This document shows positions 50,153 through 57,882 of a stretch of 57,882 nucleotides of DNA, in pieces. The notes beneath the pieces are model-generated. The model was not told the DNA's origin, did not search any database, and was given only the letters and a program-made list of their open reading frames with translations. The number at the start of each line of letters is the position of its first letter. Position 1 is the first letter of the stretch. Origin of the DNA: Rodentibacter genomosp. 2 (GTDB taxonomy: Bacteria > Pseudomonadota > Gammaproteobacteria > Enterobacterales > Pasteurellaceae); contig MLHP01000020.1 in the NCBI GenBank assembly GCA_001999425.1, positions 1-57,882 of the forward strand. Reading direction: 5' to 3'. The translations under genes were made by a program, and so were the position numbers.

Positions 50153-52274
50153 CACTAATCTCCTCGTTGTATAAACCTAATTTATTAATTAGCCATTCTA
50201 ACCCATCTTTAATATAGTTAGGAGGATTAAATAATTCATTTTCTGAATTAGGATCAAACTCATATAATATGTCTAATGCCATTTTAGCTTTTTCACCACT
50301 TAGTGCTTCAAAAACTTTCTCACAACAAGACTCTAAATTTGGCTCCTGTACAGCTTTGTGCATTTTTTGTAGCATTCCTGTTGTATTCTTCATCATTTTA
50401 GTATTTTCAAAAATTTTAATATTAGAAAATACGATAGAATCTTCAAACGTATAAGGAATAACCAACTCTTCTGTCTGATTGAACTCAATAGATATTTCCT
50501 TTTGATAAGAAATAAATGTATTTTCAATTTCTTTACTGTCATTAGGATAATCTAATACTGTTTCAAGGTTCCTATTGGGTAACTCTAACCATTTTTCTAA
50601 ATTATCACAGCTTGATTCTTGGTTATCCCCACGTTTAGGTCGTGTTTTTTTTCCTTGCTGATTAACAGGGTCTAGATCAGTTAATACTAAGGTCGGAACT
50701 CCAAGCGCTTCAATAAGAGGTTTGAATCTATGAGCATGAGCACCATTAATTTCAAGTATAGATATATAACTTGAGTTCAGTTTTGGAAAATGATAACGAA
50801 TAAAGTATGGTAAAAGCATTCTTTCTGCTGAACCTTCGACAAGAATAATTGCATTTGCAAAGAATAGATCACAGTGAACAGTTCTTAGATATCTAGATAC
50901 GAATTTTTTATTCTTTTCATCATCTTCATTGAAAACATTAGACAAATCAATTGCTTTAGAACTAAATATAGACTGATCATTACATCTCTTAAAGTAATGT
51001 AAGCTTTCGAAACCTATTTCATGGATGATATAGCTAGAATGGGTACTAATAGCAATTTGTGTTGTAAATAAATCTTGATTTTGACCTTTGGTTAGTATTT
51101 CATAAGCCTTTTTAACAAAAACTTGTTGGACTTGAGAGTGTAGATGAGCTTCAGGTTCTTCTATTAAGACTAGATGAATAGGCTCTATCGTTTTGTCACT
51201 CTCTGAGGCTTTTCCTATTTTTTGCCATTCTGCTCTAAACGTTAATAACTTAAAGAAAATATAAATCAAATTTCTATACCCTAAACCATTTAATTCTTCA
51301 GGTAAAGATGAACCAGAGGTATTTCCAAATTTTATTCTTGTATTTTGTCTCAGTATTTCTGAGCTATCAATAAAACTTTCTAACATTATATCTGGATCAT
51401 AGTTAGCACTAGGATATCCTAAACTTTGTAATTCTTGTATGGACTCCTCAAAAGCCTTATTTAACTGAGTAGTTAGAGATCCTTGTAGGTCCCTTATATT
51501 TAGTAAAGCATTTATATCTTCCTGAGTTGGAAGTGTTTTAGGGTTTAGATGTTTTTTGTAGAAATTACTTAACTCTTCAGATAGATTATTACTTCTACTA
51601 TCAATATCTGTTGAGTCTGCAAATTTTCTTTGAGCTGGAATTATACTTAATTTAAAGATATCCTCAAATGGATAATCTGATAAAGGATATATACTTGATT
51701 GATTATTTATATCAACTAAATAAGATTGGATAGAAAAATATTTGTTTATATTTTGTTCTAAAAATTCTCGTAAAGAATGAGGTAAAGGTAATGGTTTTTC
51801 TTTACAATCTACTTTATTAATCTGGTTGATGTACTTAACAAAATTTTCCTTAAAGTTGTCTAAATTTTTCGGTTCATAAAATAAGCATACCTGCAATGGC
51901 TTTGTTAAATCCCATGACAAATCCGGAATAATATGCTTTATTTTTGGGAGTTCATGCTCTTTAAAATCAGACAAAGTAACATATAAGCAAGGGCAAAATT
52001 CTTGCCATTTTTCCTTACACCCAATATGCTCCTCAATATTAGATTTTAGCCAAGACTCACCGATATTATTAATAGTTTCCCAATGGCTTATAGGTATGTC
52101 TGTGAATTTAAACCTTCTAGATTCATTTCCTAAGAATAGCATTAAAGCATGCATTGCTGATGTTTTTCCACTATTATTGGCTCCTACAAATAATGTTTTT
52201 TCATCAGAAAGATTTATTGAACAATTATTTAACTTACGGAAATTTTTGATTTTTAATTTAGTTATTTTCATCAT
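50136..52274 (-). CDS. gajA: OLD-family ATPase/TOPRIM endonuclease, GajA-type component of a Gabija-like system
   Basis: A 712-residue class 2 OLD protein. The ABC ATPase half has Walker A GANNSGKT (31-38), a signature-like region LPEELNGLGYRN (324-335), Walker B HLVLIEEPEAHLHS (367-380) and an H-loop STHSSY (410-415). The TOPRIM nuclease half has E480 in IILVEGSAER and the D533-x-D535 pair in VLTDLDPVN. GajA of Gabija is a nucleotide-sensing nicking nuclease. At 712 residues this is longer than the classical 578, mainly in the insert between Walker A and B and at the C-terminus. It starts 57 bp after metH on the same strand and overlaps the helicase gene by 17 bp. Confidence 0.85.
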   Translation of the reverse strand: MMKITKLKIKNFRKLNNCSINLSDEKTLFVGANNSGKTSAMHALMLFLGNESRRFKFTDIPISHWETINNIGESWLKSNIEEHIGCKEKWQEFCPCLYVTLSDFKEHELPKIKHIIPDLSWDLTKPLQVCLFYEPKNLDNFKENFVKYINQINKVDCKEKPLPLPHSLREFLEQNINKYFSIQSYLVDINNQSSIYPLSDYPFEDIFKLSIIPAQRKFADSTDIDSRSNNLSEELSNFYKKHLNPKTLPTQEDINALLNIRDLQGSLTTQLNKAFEESIQELQSLGYPSANYDPDIMLESFIDSSEILRQNTRIKFGNTSGSSLPEELNGLGYRNLIYIFFKLLTFRAEWQKIGKASESDKTIEPIHLVLIEEPEAHLHSQVQQVFVKKAYEILTKGQNQDLFTTQIAISTHSSYIIHEIGFESLHYFKRCNDQSIFSSKAIDLSNVFNEDDEKNKKFVSRYLRTVHCDLFFANAIILVEGSAERMLLPYFIRYHFPKLNSSYISILEINGAHAHRFKPLIEALGVPTLVLTDLDPVNQQGKKTRPKRGDNQESSCDNLEKWLELPNRNLETVLDYPNDSKEIENTFISYQKEISIEFNQTEELVIPYTFEDSIVFSNIKIFENTKMMKNTTGMLQKMHKAVQEPNLESCCEKVFEALSGEKAKMALDILYEFDPNSENELFNPPNYIKDGLEWLINKLGLYNEEISDEQCR

Positions 52275-52331
52275 GTTTTACCAAATTATTTTATGAACGT
52301 TTTTATCCTATATAAATGAATAGATAATGTG

Positions 52332-55300
52332 CTACTTCATCACCACGTCTAGCCATTTTACCATTTCTCTTTCATTCCATTTCTTCCTTTTCGCATAATC
52401 CTCCGCCTGATCTTCATCAATCCGTCCAAGAGTGAAATAGTTGCTCGCAGGGTGGGTGAAATACCAGCCGCAAACTGAGGCGGCGGGCCACATTGCGTAG
52501 CTTTCGGTGAGTTTCATTCCGATACGTTGTTCCACTTCAAGCAAGTCCCAGATGATCTGTTTTTCGGTGTGTTCCGGGCAGCTTGGGTAGCCGGGGGCGG
52601 GGCGTATGCCAACATACTCTTCACGGATCAAGCGGTCATTTTCAAAGGTTTCTTTGCTATATCCCCACACTTTGGTTCGTAGTTCAAAATGCAGATATTC
52701 CGCCATTGCTTCGGCGAGGCGGTCGCCGACCGCTTGCAGGAGAATCGCATTGTAGTCGTCCCCTGCGGCTTTGTAGCCTTCGACCAAATCGTGTTCTTCA
52801 ATGCCTGCACAAACGGCGAACATACCAAACCAATCCTGTTTTCCACTCGCTTTGTCGGCAATAAAATCGCTCAAACAGAGGTTGTACGGGCTTTTGCTGT
52901 TTTTGCCGCGTTCGCCCTGTTGGCGTAAATGGTAGGCTTTGCCTGCCACCAAAGTGCGGTCGGAATTTTGGTAGATTTCAATATCGTCGCCCACACGATT
53001 GGCAGGGAAAATGCCCATTACACCGCTTGGGTTGAGTTTGTGGTTTTGTTCGAGTTCGTCCAGCACTTTTTGCGCATCATTATAGACTTTGCGCGCCTCT
53101 TCACCGCCCTCAGGGTAATCAAAAGCATCAGGATAGCCGCCCATCAAGCCCCATAAACGGAAAAACGGCGACCAGTCGATAAATTTTCGCAGCGTGGCAA
53201 TCGGCACATTTTTATATTCGATAATGCCCGTCTGATTCGGCACAGGCACTTGGTAATCCGCCCATTCGCCGCTGAATCCGTCAAAGCGGTTCGCTCTCGC
53301 CTCCTCAATCGCTAACTGCTTACGCGGGGCTTTTTTGTTGGCAAAAAAGGCGTGCTGAATTTGCTCGTACTCTTTTTTCATTCTCGCCCACAATTCTGCT
53401 GTGGTCTCGGGATTCATCAATGCAGCACACACCGTCACCGCACGGGAGGCATTGGTAGTGTAAATGACCTCGTGCCGATATTTCGGGTAGAGTTTAATCG
53501 CGGTATGCTCTTTAGAGGTGGTTGCACCACCAATGATCACCGGAATAGCCAGATTTAAGCGGTTCATTTCGCCCAAGAAATATTCCATTTCGTCTAAGGA
53601 CGGCGTGATCAGACCGCTTAGCCCGATGATGTCGGCTTTTTCATCGATCGCCGTTTGAATGATTTTATCTGCCGGCACCATCACGCCAAGGTCGATGACT
53701 TCAAAATTATTACATTGCAACACCACGCTCACGATGTTTTTGCCGATATCGTGCACATCGCCCTTCACCGTGGCAATCACCACTTTGCCGCTGCTTGAGC
53801 CTTTCTGCTTGGTAGCGTTGATAAACGGCTCTAAATAGGCAACGGATTGTTTCATCACCCGTGCCGATTTCACCACTTGCGGCAGGAACATTTTGCCGTC
53901 CCCAAACAGGTCGCCCACCACGTCCATTCCGTCCATCAACGGCCCTTCAATCACCTCCAGCGGCGATGGGAATTTCAGGCGGGCTTCCTCGGTATCTTCA
54001 ATGATGTAATTGGTGATCCCTTTGACCAAAGCGTGTTTCAACCGCTCTTCTACCGCCCAAGTTCGCCATTCCGCCACGCTGTTATCTTCGCTGGAAGCGG
54101 TCTGATTTCGGTATTTTTCTGCAATTTCAAGTAGGCGATCCGTTGCGTCCGGCACACGGTTTAGCACTGCATCTTCGATCACATCACGCAATTCGGGATC
54201 GAGATCGTCATAAATCGCCAACTGCCCTGCATTGACGATCCCCATATCCATTCCTTGCTTGATGGTGTGATATAAGAACACGGCGTGAATTGCCTCACGC
54301 ATCACATTATTGCCTCGGAAGGAGAACGACACATTCGACACCCCGCCGGAAATTTTGGCGTGTGGGAGCGTGCGTTTGATGCGGCCTGTGGCGTTGATAA
54401 AATCCACGCCGTAGTTATTGTGTTCTTCAATCCCCGTGCCGATGGCAAAAATGTTCGGGTCGAAAATAATATCTTCGGGCGGAAAGCCGACTTGATCGAC
54501 TAAGATCCGATAGGCACGGGTACAAATTTCGACCTTGCGTTCTTCGGTGTCCGCCTGCCCGACTTCGTCAAACGCCATCACCACCACGGCCGCACCGTAA
54601 CGGCGAACCAATTTGGCTTGCTGGATAAATTTTTCCTCGCCCTCTTTGAGTGAAATGGAGTTCACAATCCCTTTGCTCTGAATGGACTGCAAGCCCGCCT
54701 CAATCACTTCCCATTTTGACGAGTCGATCATCACCGGCACTTTCGCCGCTTCCGGCTCGGTCGCCATAATATTGAGAAAACGGGTCATACATTTTTGGCT
54801 GTCGAGCAATGCCTCGTCCATATTGACGTCGATCACCTGTGCCCCATTTTCCACTTGGTCGATGGCAATTTCAATCGCCTCGCCAAATTTTTCTTCTTTA
54901 ATCAAGCGCTTAAATTTTGCCGAGCCAGTCACGTTGTTACGTTCGCCCACGTTTACAAACAGGCTTTCGTCATCAATATTGAGCGGTTCTAACCCCGACA
55001 ACCGCATTGCCGTTTTAATATCGGGCAATGGACGAGGCTTGATCCCCTGCATTGCCTCCGCAAAGGCTTTGATGTGCTCCGGCGTTGTGCCACAACAGCC
55101 GCCGACAATATTCACAAAACCGCTTTCCGCCCACTCTTTCAAATGGGCAGCCATTTCCGCCGCCCCCAAATCGTAACCGCCGAAAGCATTCGGCAAGCCG
55201 GCGTTCGGGTGAACGGAAACGTAGCTTTCACAAATTTTCGACATCACTTCCACATAAGGTCGCAACTCTTTCGGGCCTAACGCACAGTTCAAACCAAAGC

Positions 55301-56021
55301 TGATCGGCTTGGCGTGGCGGAGGGAATTGTAAAACGCCTCGGTGGTTTGCCCCGAAAGCGTTCGACCGGAGGCATCGGTAATCGTGCCGGAAATCATAAT
55401 CGGCAGTTGCACGCCCAATTCTTCAAACACTTCATCAATCGCAAAGGCAGCGGCTTTGGCGTTGAGCGTATCGAAAATAGTTTCGATCATAATCATATCC
55501 GCCCCGCCCGCAATTAAACCACGGGTCGCTTCGCCATAGGCTTCGACTAATTGCATAAAGGTAATATTGCGAAATCCAGGGTCGTTCACATCAGGGGAAA
55601 TGGAGGCGGTGCGGTTGGTCGGGCCAAGCACGCCGGCGACGAAACGCGCTTTTTCAGGGGTAGAATATTTATCCGCCGCCAAACGTGCCAGTCTTGCCCC
55701 TGCAAAATTCAGCTCGTAAGCGACCGCTTGTAGGTCGTAATCCGCCTGGGCAATGGTGGTGGCACTGAAGGTGTTGGTCTCGATAATATCCGCCCCTGCG
55801 GCAAGGTATTTTTCGTGAATGGCAGAAATCAATAGGGGCTGGGTAAGCGTGAGCAAATCATTATTGCCGCGCAAATCTACCGGGCTGTCTTTAAAACGCT
55901 CGCCGCGGAAATCCGCCTCCGTCAGTTTATATTGTTGGATCATCGTCCCCATTGCGCCGTCTAAAATTAAAATACGTTGGGCTAGGGCGGTTTTTAAAAG
56001 TGCGGTTGTTTTTTCTGACAT
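52332..56021 (-). CDS. metH: Cobalamin-dependent methionine synthase
   Basis: MetH transfers a methyl group from methyl-THF to homocysteine through cobalamin. The 1229-residue protein has all four modules: homocysteine-binding (about 1-330, zinc cysteines in NCALG and [11 protein letters not shown]), folate-binding (about 350-640, [13 protein letters not shown]), cap plus cobalamin-binding (about 650-890, axial histidine in GDVHDIGKN) and the SAM-binding activation domain (about 900-1229, [15 protein letters not shown]). GC is well above that of its neighbours. Two uptake signals lie in it, one near the start. No cobalamin riboswitch was seen in the 128 bp upstream. Confidence 0.97.
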   Translation of the reverse strand: MSEKTTALLKTALAQRILILDGAMGTMIQQYKLTEADFRGERFKDSPVDLRGNNDLLTLTQPLLISAIHEKYLAAGADIIETNTFSATTIAQADYDLQAVAYELNFAGARLARLAADKYSTPEKARFVAGVLGPTNRTASISPDVNDPGFRNITFMQLVEAYGEATRGLIAGGADMIMIETIFDTLNAKAAAFAIDEVFEELGVQLPIMISGTITDASGRTLSGQTTEAFYNSLRHAKPISFGLNCALGPKELRPYVEVMSKICESYVSVHPNAGLPNAFGGYDLGAAEMAAHLKEWAESGFVNIVGGCCGTTPEHIKAFAEAMQGIKPRPLPDIKTAMRLSGLEPLNIDDESLFVNVGERNNVTGSAKFKRLIKEEKFGEAIEIAIDQVENGAQVIDVNMDEALLDSQKCMTRFLNIMATEPEAAKVPVMIDSSKWEVIEAGLQSIQSKGIVNSISLKEGEEKFIQQAKLVRRYGAAVVVMAFDEVGQADTEERKVEICTRAYRILVDQVGFPPEDIIFDPNIFAIGTGIEEHNNYGVDFINATGRIKRTLPHAKISGGVSNVSFSFRGNNVMREAIHAVFLYHTIKQGMDMGIVNAGQLAIYDDLDPELRDVIEDAVLNRVPDATDRLLEIAEKYRNQTASSEDNSVAEWRTWAVEERLKHALVKGITNYIIEDTEEARLKFPSPLEVIEGPLMDGMDVVGDLFGDGKMFLPQVVKSARVMKQSVAYLEPFINATKQKGSSSGKVVIATVKGDVHDIGKNIVSVVLQCNNFEVIDLGVMVPADKIIQTAIDEKADIIGLSGLITPSLDEMEYFLGEMNRLNLAIPVIIGGATTSKEHTAIKLYPKYRHEVIYTTNASRAVTVCAALMNPETTAELWARMKKEYEQIQHAFFANKKAPRKQLAIEEARANRFDGFSGEWADYQVPVPNQTGIIEYKNVPIATLRKFIDWSPFFRLWGLMGGYPDAFDYPEGGEEARKVYNDAQKVLDELEQNHKLNPSGVMGIFPANRVGDDIEIYQNSDRTLVAGKAYHLRQQGERGKNSKSPYNLCLSDFIADKASGKQDWFGMFAVCAGIEEHDLVEGYKAAGDDYNAILLQAVGDRLAEAMAEYLHFELRTKVWGYSKETFENDRLIREEYVGIRPAPGYPSCPEHTEKQIIWDLLEVEQRIGMKLTESYAMWPAASVCGWYFTHPASNYFTLGRIDEDQAEDYAKRKKWNEREMVKWLDVVMK

Positions 56022-56149
56022 ATTATCTCGTTATTTATGAATAGGGTGAGGAATGGAAAAATAATAGAAAGATGTCACAATGCTGTCAAATTTTATCTCT
56101 AGCAAAATATAGAGTATGATTAGACGCTTAGTTTATTTTAGGATCTCGT

Positions 56150-57787
56150 ATGAAATATCTTATCACCCTTATCTTTTGCAGTCCTTTGTTCGCTTTGGCA
56201 AACAACGTAATCACTTCCTCAGCGACTGAATTTAATCGCTTTCAACAGCAAAACAAAAACCGAAATGAAGAATTACAACAGGCGCAGCAGCAACGTTGGG
56301 TAGAACAACACCAATATCAACCCAAACAAAAAGAGGAAACCGTTTCCGATTTATCCCAAGTTTGCTTACCTTATGAGCGTGTGCACTTTGTCGGTTTCAC
56401 CTTGATCGATCCAACGCCCTTTGCACCAAAGCCGAATGAATGTTTAAACGAGGTGAGATTAAATCGGCTCAGCCAAGATATCACCGCTGCCTATTTGCAA
56501 AAAGGCTACATTTACAATCCGTTCCGATTTGAGGACGACCACAGCGGAACGCTCACCATGCGAGTAACGGAAGGGCGGGTGAGTAAAGTATCAGGCGACA
56601 GCAAGCGATTAAATTTTTCGACCTTATTACCCAATGTAGAGGGGCTGGCGCTTAATATTAAAGATTTAGACCAAGCCCTTGATCAAGCCAATAAAATGCC
56701 GGGGAGTAAAGTGACGGTTGATGTGTTGCCGGCAACAAATGGGGAAATTGAACTCGCTTTCGTTAATGAGGAAAAATCCCGCATTAGCGGATTTATCGGG
56801 TTGGATAATTTCGCCTCTCAACGTGCGGGACGTTGGCAGGCAAAAACAGGGGGTCAATTCGATAGTCCGCTCGGTTTATCCGATACCCTCTATGTGAATG
56901 CCGCCCACACCTTAAAATCGTTTCATCGAAATTACAGCCGCTCCCTCTCATTTTTTCATACCATCCCTTACGGCTATTGGACATTCAGCAGTTTTGGTTC
57001 TTTTTCGTCCTTTAAATCCGATGTACCGTTACAATATCTTAAAGCACAACAAAACGGAAAAAACTGGCAAATTGCGTTCCGCACCGATTACACCTTCCAA
57101 CGGGACTCAAATTCTATCTCTTCTCTCTATGCTCAATTAGAGCGAAGTAAAAACAGAAGTTATTTTCAAGACAGTCTGATTCTATTACAAAGCCCAACGC
57201 TGACGACAGCCCAATTTGGTATCAATCATCTACAACTCTTTCCGAACGGTTCATTAATTGCTGATTTTAGTTACGAACGGGGATTAAAATGGTGGAATGC
57301 CACGCCAAATCAAGGACGGGATCAACCTGAAGGGCAATTCAACCTATGGCGTTCGGATTTACAGCTCCACTATTATCACCAAGTAAAATCGCAAATTATT
57401 CACCAATCCACACGCCTAATCGGACAATACAGTAAAAATTATTTACCTGCCATTAAACAAGCGGATCTATTAGGGCGATATTCCGTGCGGGGTTTTAATG
57501 ATCTTTTTCAATCTGCGGAAAAAAATCTCGTGTTACAAAATAACATAGGGTGGCTATACCGATACAATCAATGGCAACTGGAACCTTACCTCGGTGTGGA
57601 TTTCGGCATACAAAAAACGACCGCCAGCGATGCGAAAAGCCAAAAAGCCTTCGGGTATGCCGTTGGTATCAAAATCACTCACTCACATTGGCAAATGCAG
57701 TTGGAATGGGCAACTGGGCGGCTGTTCCAAGCAGATAAAATTCAGCAAGAGCGTAGTGTTAATGCGAATATAAGCTATATTTTCTAA
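56150..57787 (+). CDS. Two-partner secretion transporter TpsB (ShlB/FhaC/HecB family)
   Basis: An outer-membrane Omp85-type transporter that exports a large TpsA exoprotein such as a hemolysin or adhesin. The 545-residue protein has a signal peptide (to about residue 18, FALA), a Gln/Asn-rich helix and linker (about 25-65), two POTRA domains (about 70-215; the VHFVGFTLIDP start and GYIYNPFRFED), then a 16-strand barrel with the conserved VRGF loop motif in GRYSVRGFNDLF and an aromatic C-terminus (NISYIF). A terminator follows directly, so its TpsA partner is not co-transcribed downstream within the window and may lie further right or elsewhere. Confidence 0.9.
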   Translation: MKYLITLIFCSPLFALANNVITSSATEFNRFQQQNKNRNEELQQAQQQRWVEQHQYQPKQKEETVSDLSQVCLPYERVHFVGFTLIDPTPFAPKPNECLNEVRLNRLSQDITAAYLQKGYIYNPFRFEDDHSGTLTMRVTEGRVSKVSGDSKRLNFSTLLPNVEGLALNIKDLDQALDQANKMPGSKVTVDVLPATNGEIELAFVNEEKSRISGFIGLDNFASQRAGRWQAKTGGQFDSPLGLSDTLYVNAAHTLKSFHRNYSRSLSFFHTIPYGYWTFSSFGSFSSFKSDVPLQYLKAQQNGKNWQIAFRTDYTFQRDSNSISSLYAQLERSKNRSYFQDSLILLQSPTLTTAQFGINHLQLFPNGSLIADFSYERGLKWWNATPNQGRDQPEGQFNLWRSDLQLHYYHQVKSQIIHQSTRLIGQYSKNYLPAIKQADLLGRYSVRGFNDLFQSAEKNLVLQNNIGWLYRYNQWQLEPYLGVDFGIQKTTASDAKSQKAFGYAVGIKITHSHWQMQLEWATGRLFQADKIQQERSVNANISYIF

Positions 57788-57796
57788 GCAGTTGTA

Positions 57797-57822
57797 AAAA
57801 GGTCGGCATACCGACCTTTTAT
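57797..57822 (+). terminator. Intrinsic terminator after tpsB
   Basis: AAAAGGTCGG (57797-57806) and CCGACCTTTT (57811-57820) form a 10-bp perfect stem with a 4-base loop, 10 bp after the stop codon. Confidence 0.88.
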
Positions 57823-57882
57823 TCTTACGAAAAGTGCGGTCTAAAAAATCATTGATTCTCAATAAGTGAACAGTCTCCCTAT

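Noticed and set aside
56022-56149. Cobalamin riboswitch upstream of metH
   Set aside because: Only 128 bp of mostly AT-rich sequence, shared with the tpsB promoter; no B12-box-like block was seen.

Overview
The window is chromosomal DNA of a Pasteurellaceae bacterium. The main evidence is about 45 copies of the Haemophilus-type DNA uptake signal sequence (core AAGTGCGGT), many placed as inverted pairs that double as terminators. Gene blocks match, from memory, the Haemophilus influenzae order: obgE, DMT transporter, rpmA, rplU, ispB, queH, and later focA, pflB, pflA, protein E. Genus cannot be fixed by eye; Haemophilus or Aggregatibacter relatives fit best.

Layout. 1-10.6 kb: housekeeping genes (smpB, obgE, rpmA-rplU, ispB, queH, psiE, arfA, an ArsC-like protein, a PerM-type permease, trmO, menA, rraA). 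10.6-11.2 kb: a heavily decayed IS4-type transposase. 11.2-19.7 kb: a CyuA/YhaM-like gene with a cupin gene, polA, zapA, the 6S RNA gene, fau and clpB. 19.7-27.6 kb: a type I restriction-modification locus, transcribed hsdM, rhuM-like, hsdS, hsdR on the minus strand. 27.6-43.5 kb: folA, proB, two tandem DUF2799 genes, fklB, psd, tatABC, hemB, gdhA, rpsP-rimM-trmD-rplS, focA-pflB-pflA, surface-adhesin protein E and comE1. 43.5-46.8 kb: a BtuFCD/FecBCD-type ABC importer with an L,D-transpeptidase gene inside the cluster. 46.9-52.3 kb: an AT-rich, uptake-signal-free stretch with a lipoprotein gene and a Gabija-like defence cassette (OLD-family ATPase/TOPRIM nuclease plus UvrD-like helicase). The cassette is followed on the same strand by a small membrane-protein gene whose Asn/Gln-rich N-terminus carries a RHIM-like TQIGDKN motif and is cut by one in-frame TGA. 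52.3-57.9 kb: metH and a two-partner-secretion TpsB transporter.

Three systems are worth reading together. (1) Ribosome rescue: smpB and arfA lie 6 kb apart, and arfA has an intrinsic terminator inside its reading frame just before the stop codon, the known arrangement that makes ArfA a backup for tmRNA-SmpB. (2) Competence: comE1 has a good CRP-S (Sxy-dependent) site with a well-placed -10 element, in a genome full of uptake signals. (3) Defence: the Gabija-like pair plus the membrane protein is the best candidate for something not yet described.

No tRNA, rRNA or CRISPR array was seen. All calls come from reading the sequence and from memory of protein families; no database search was run.
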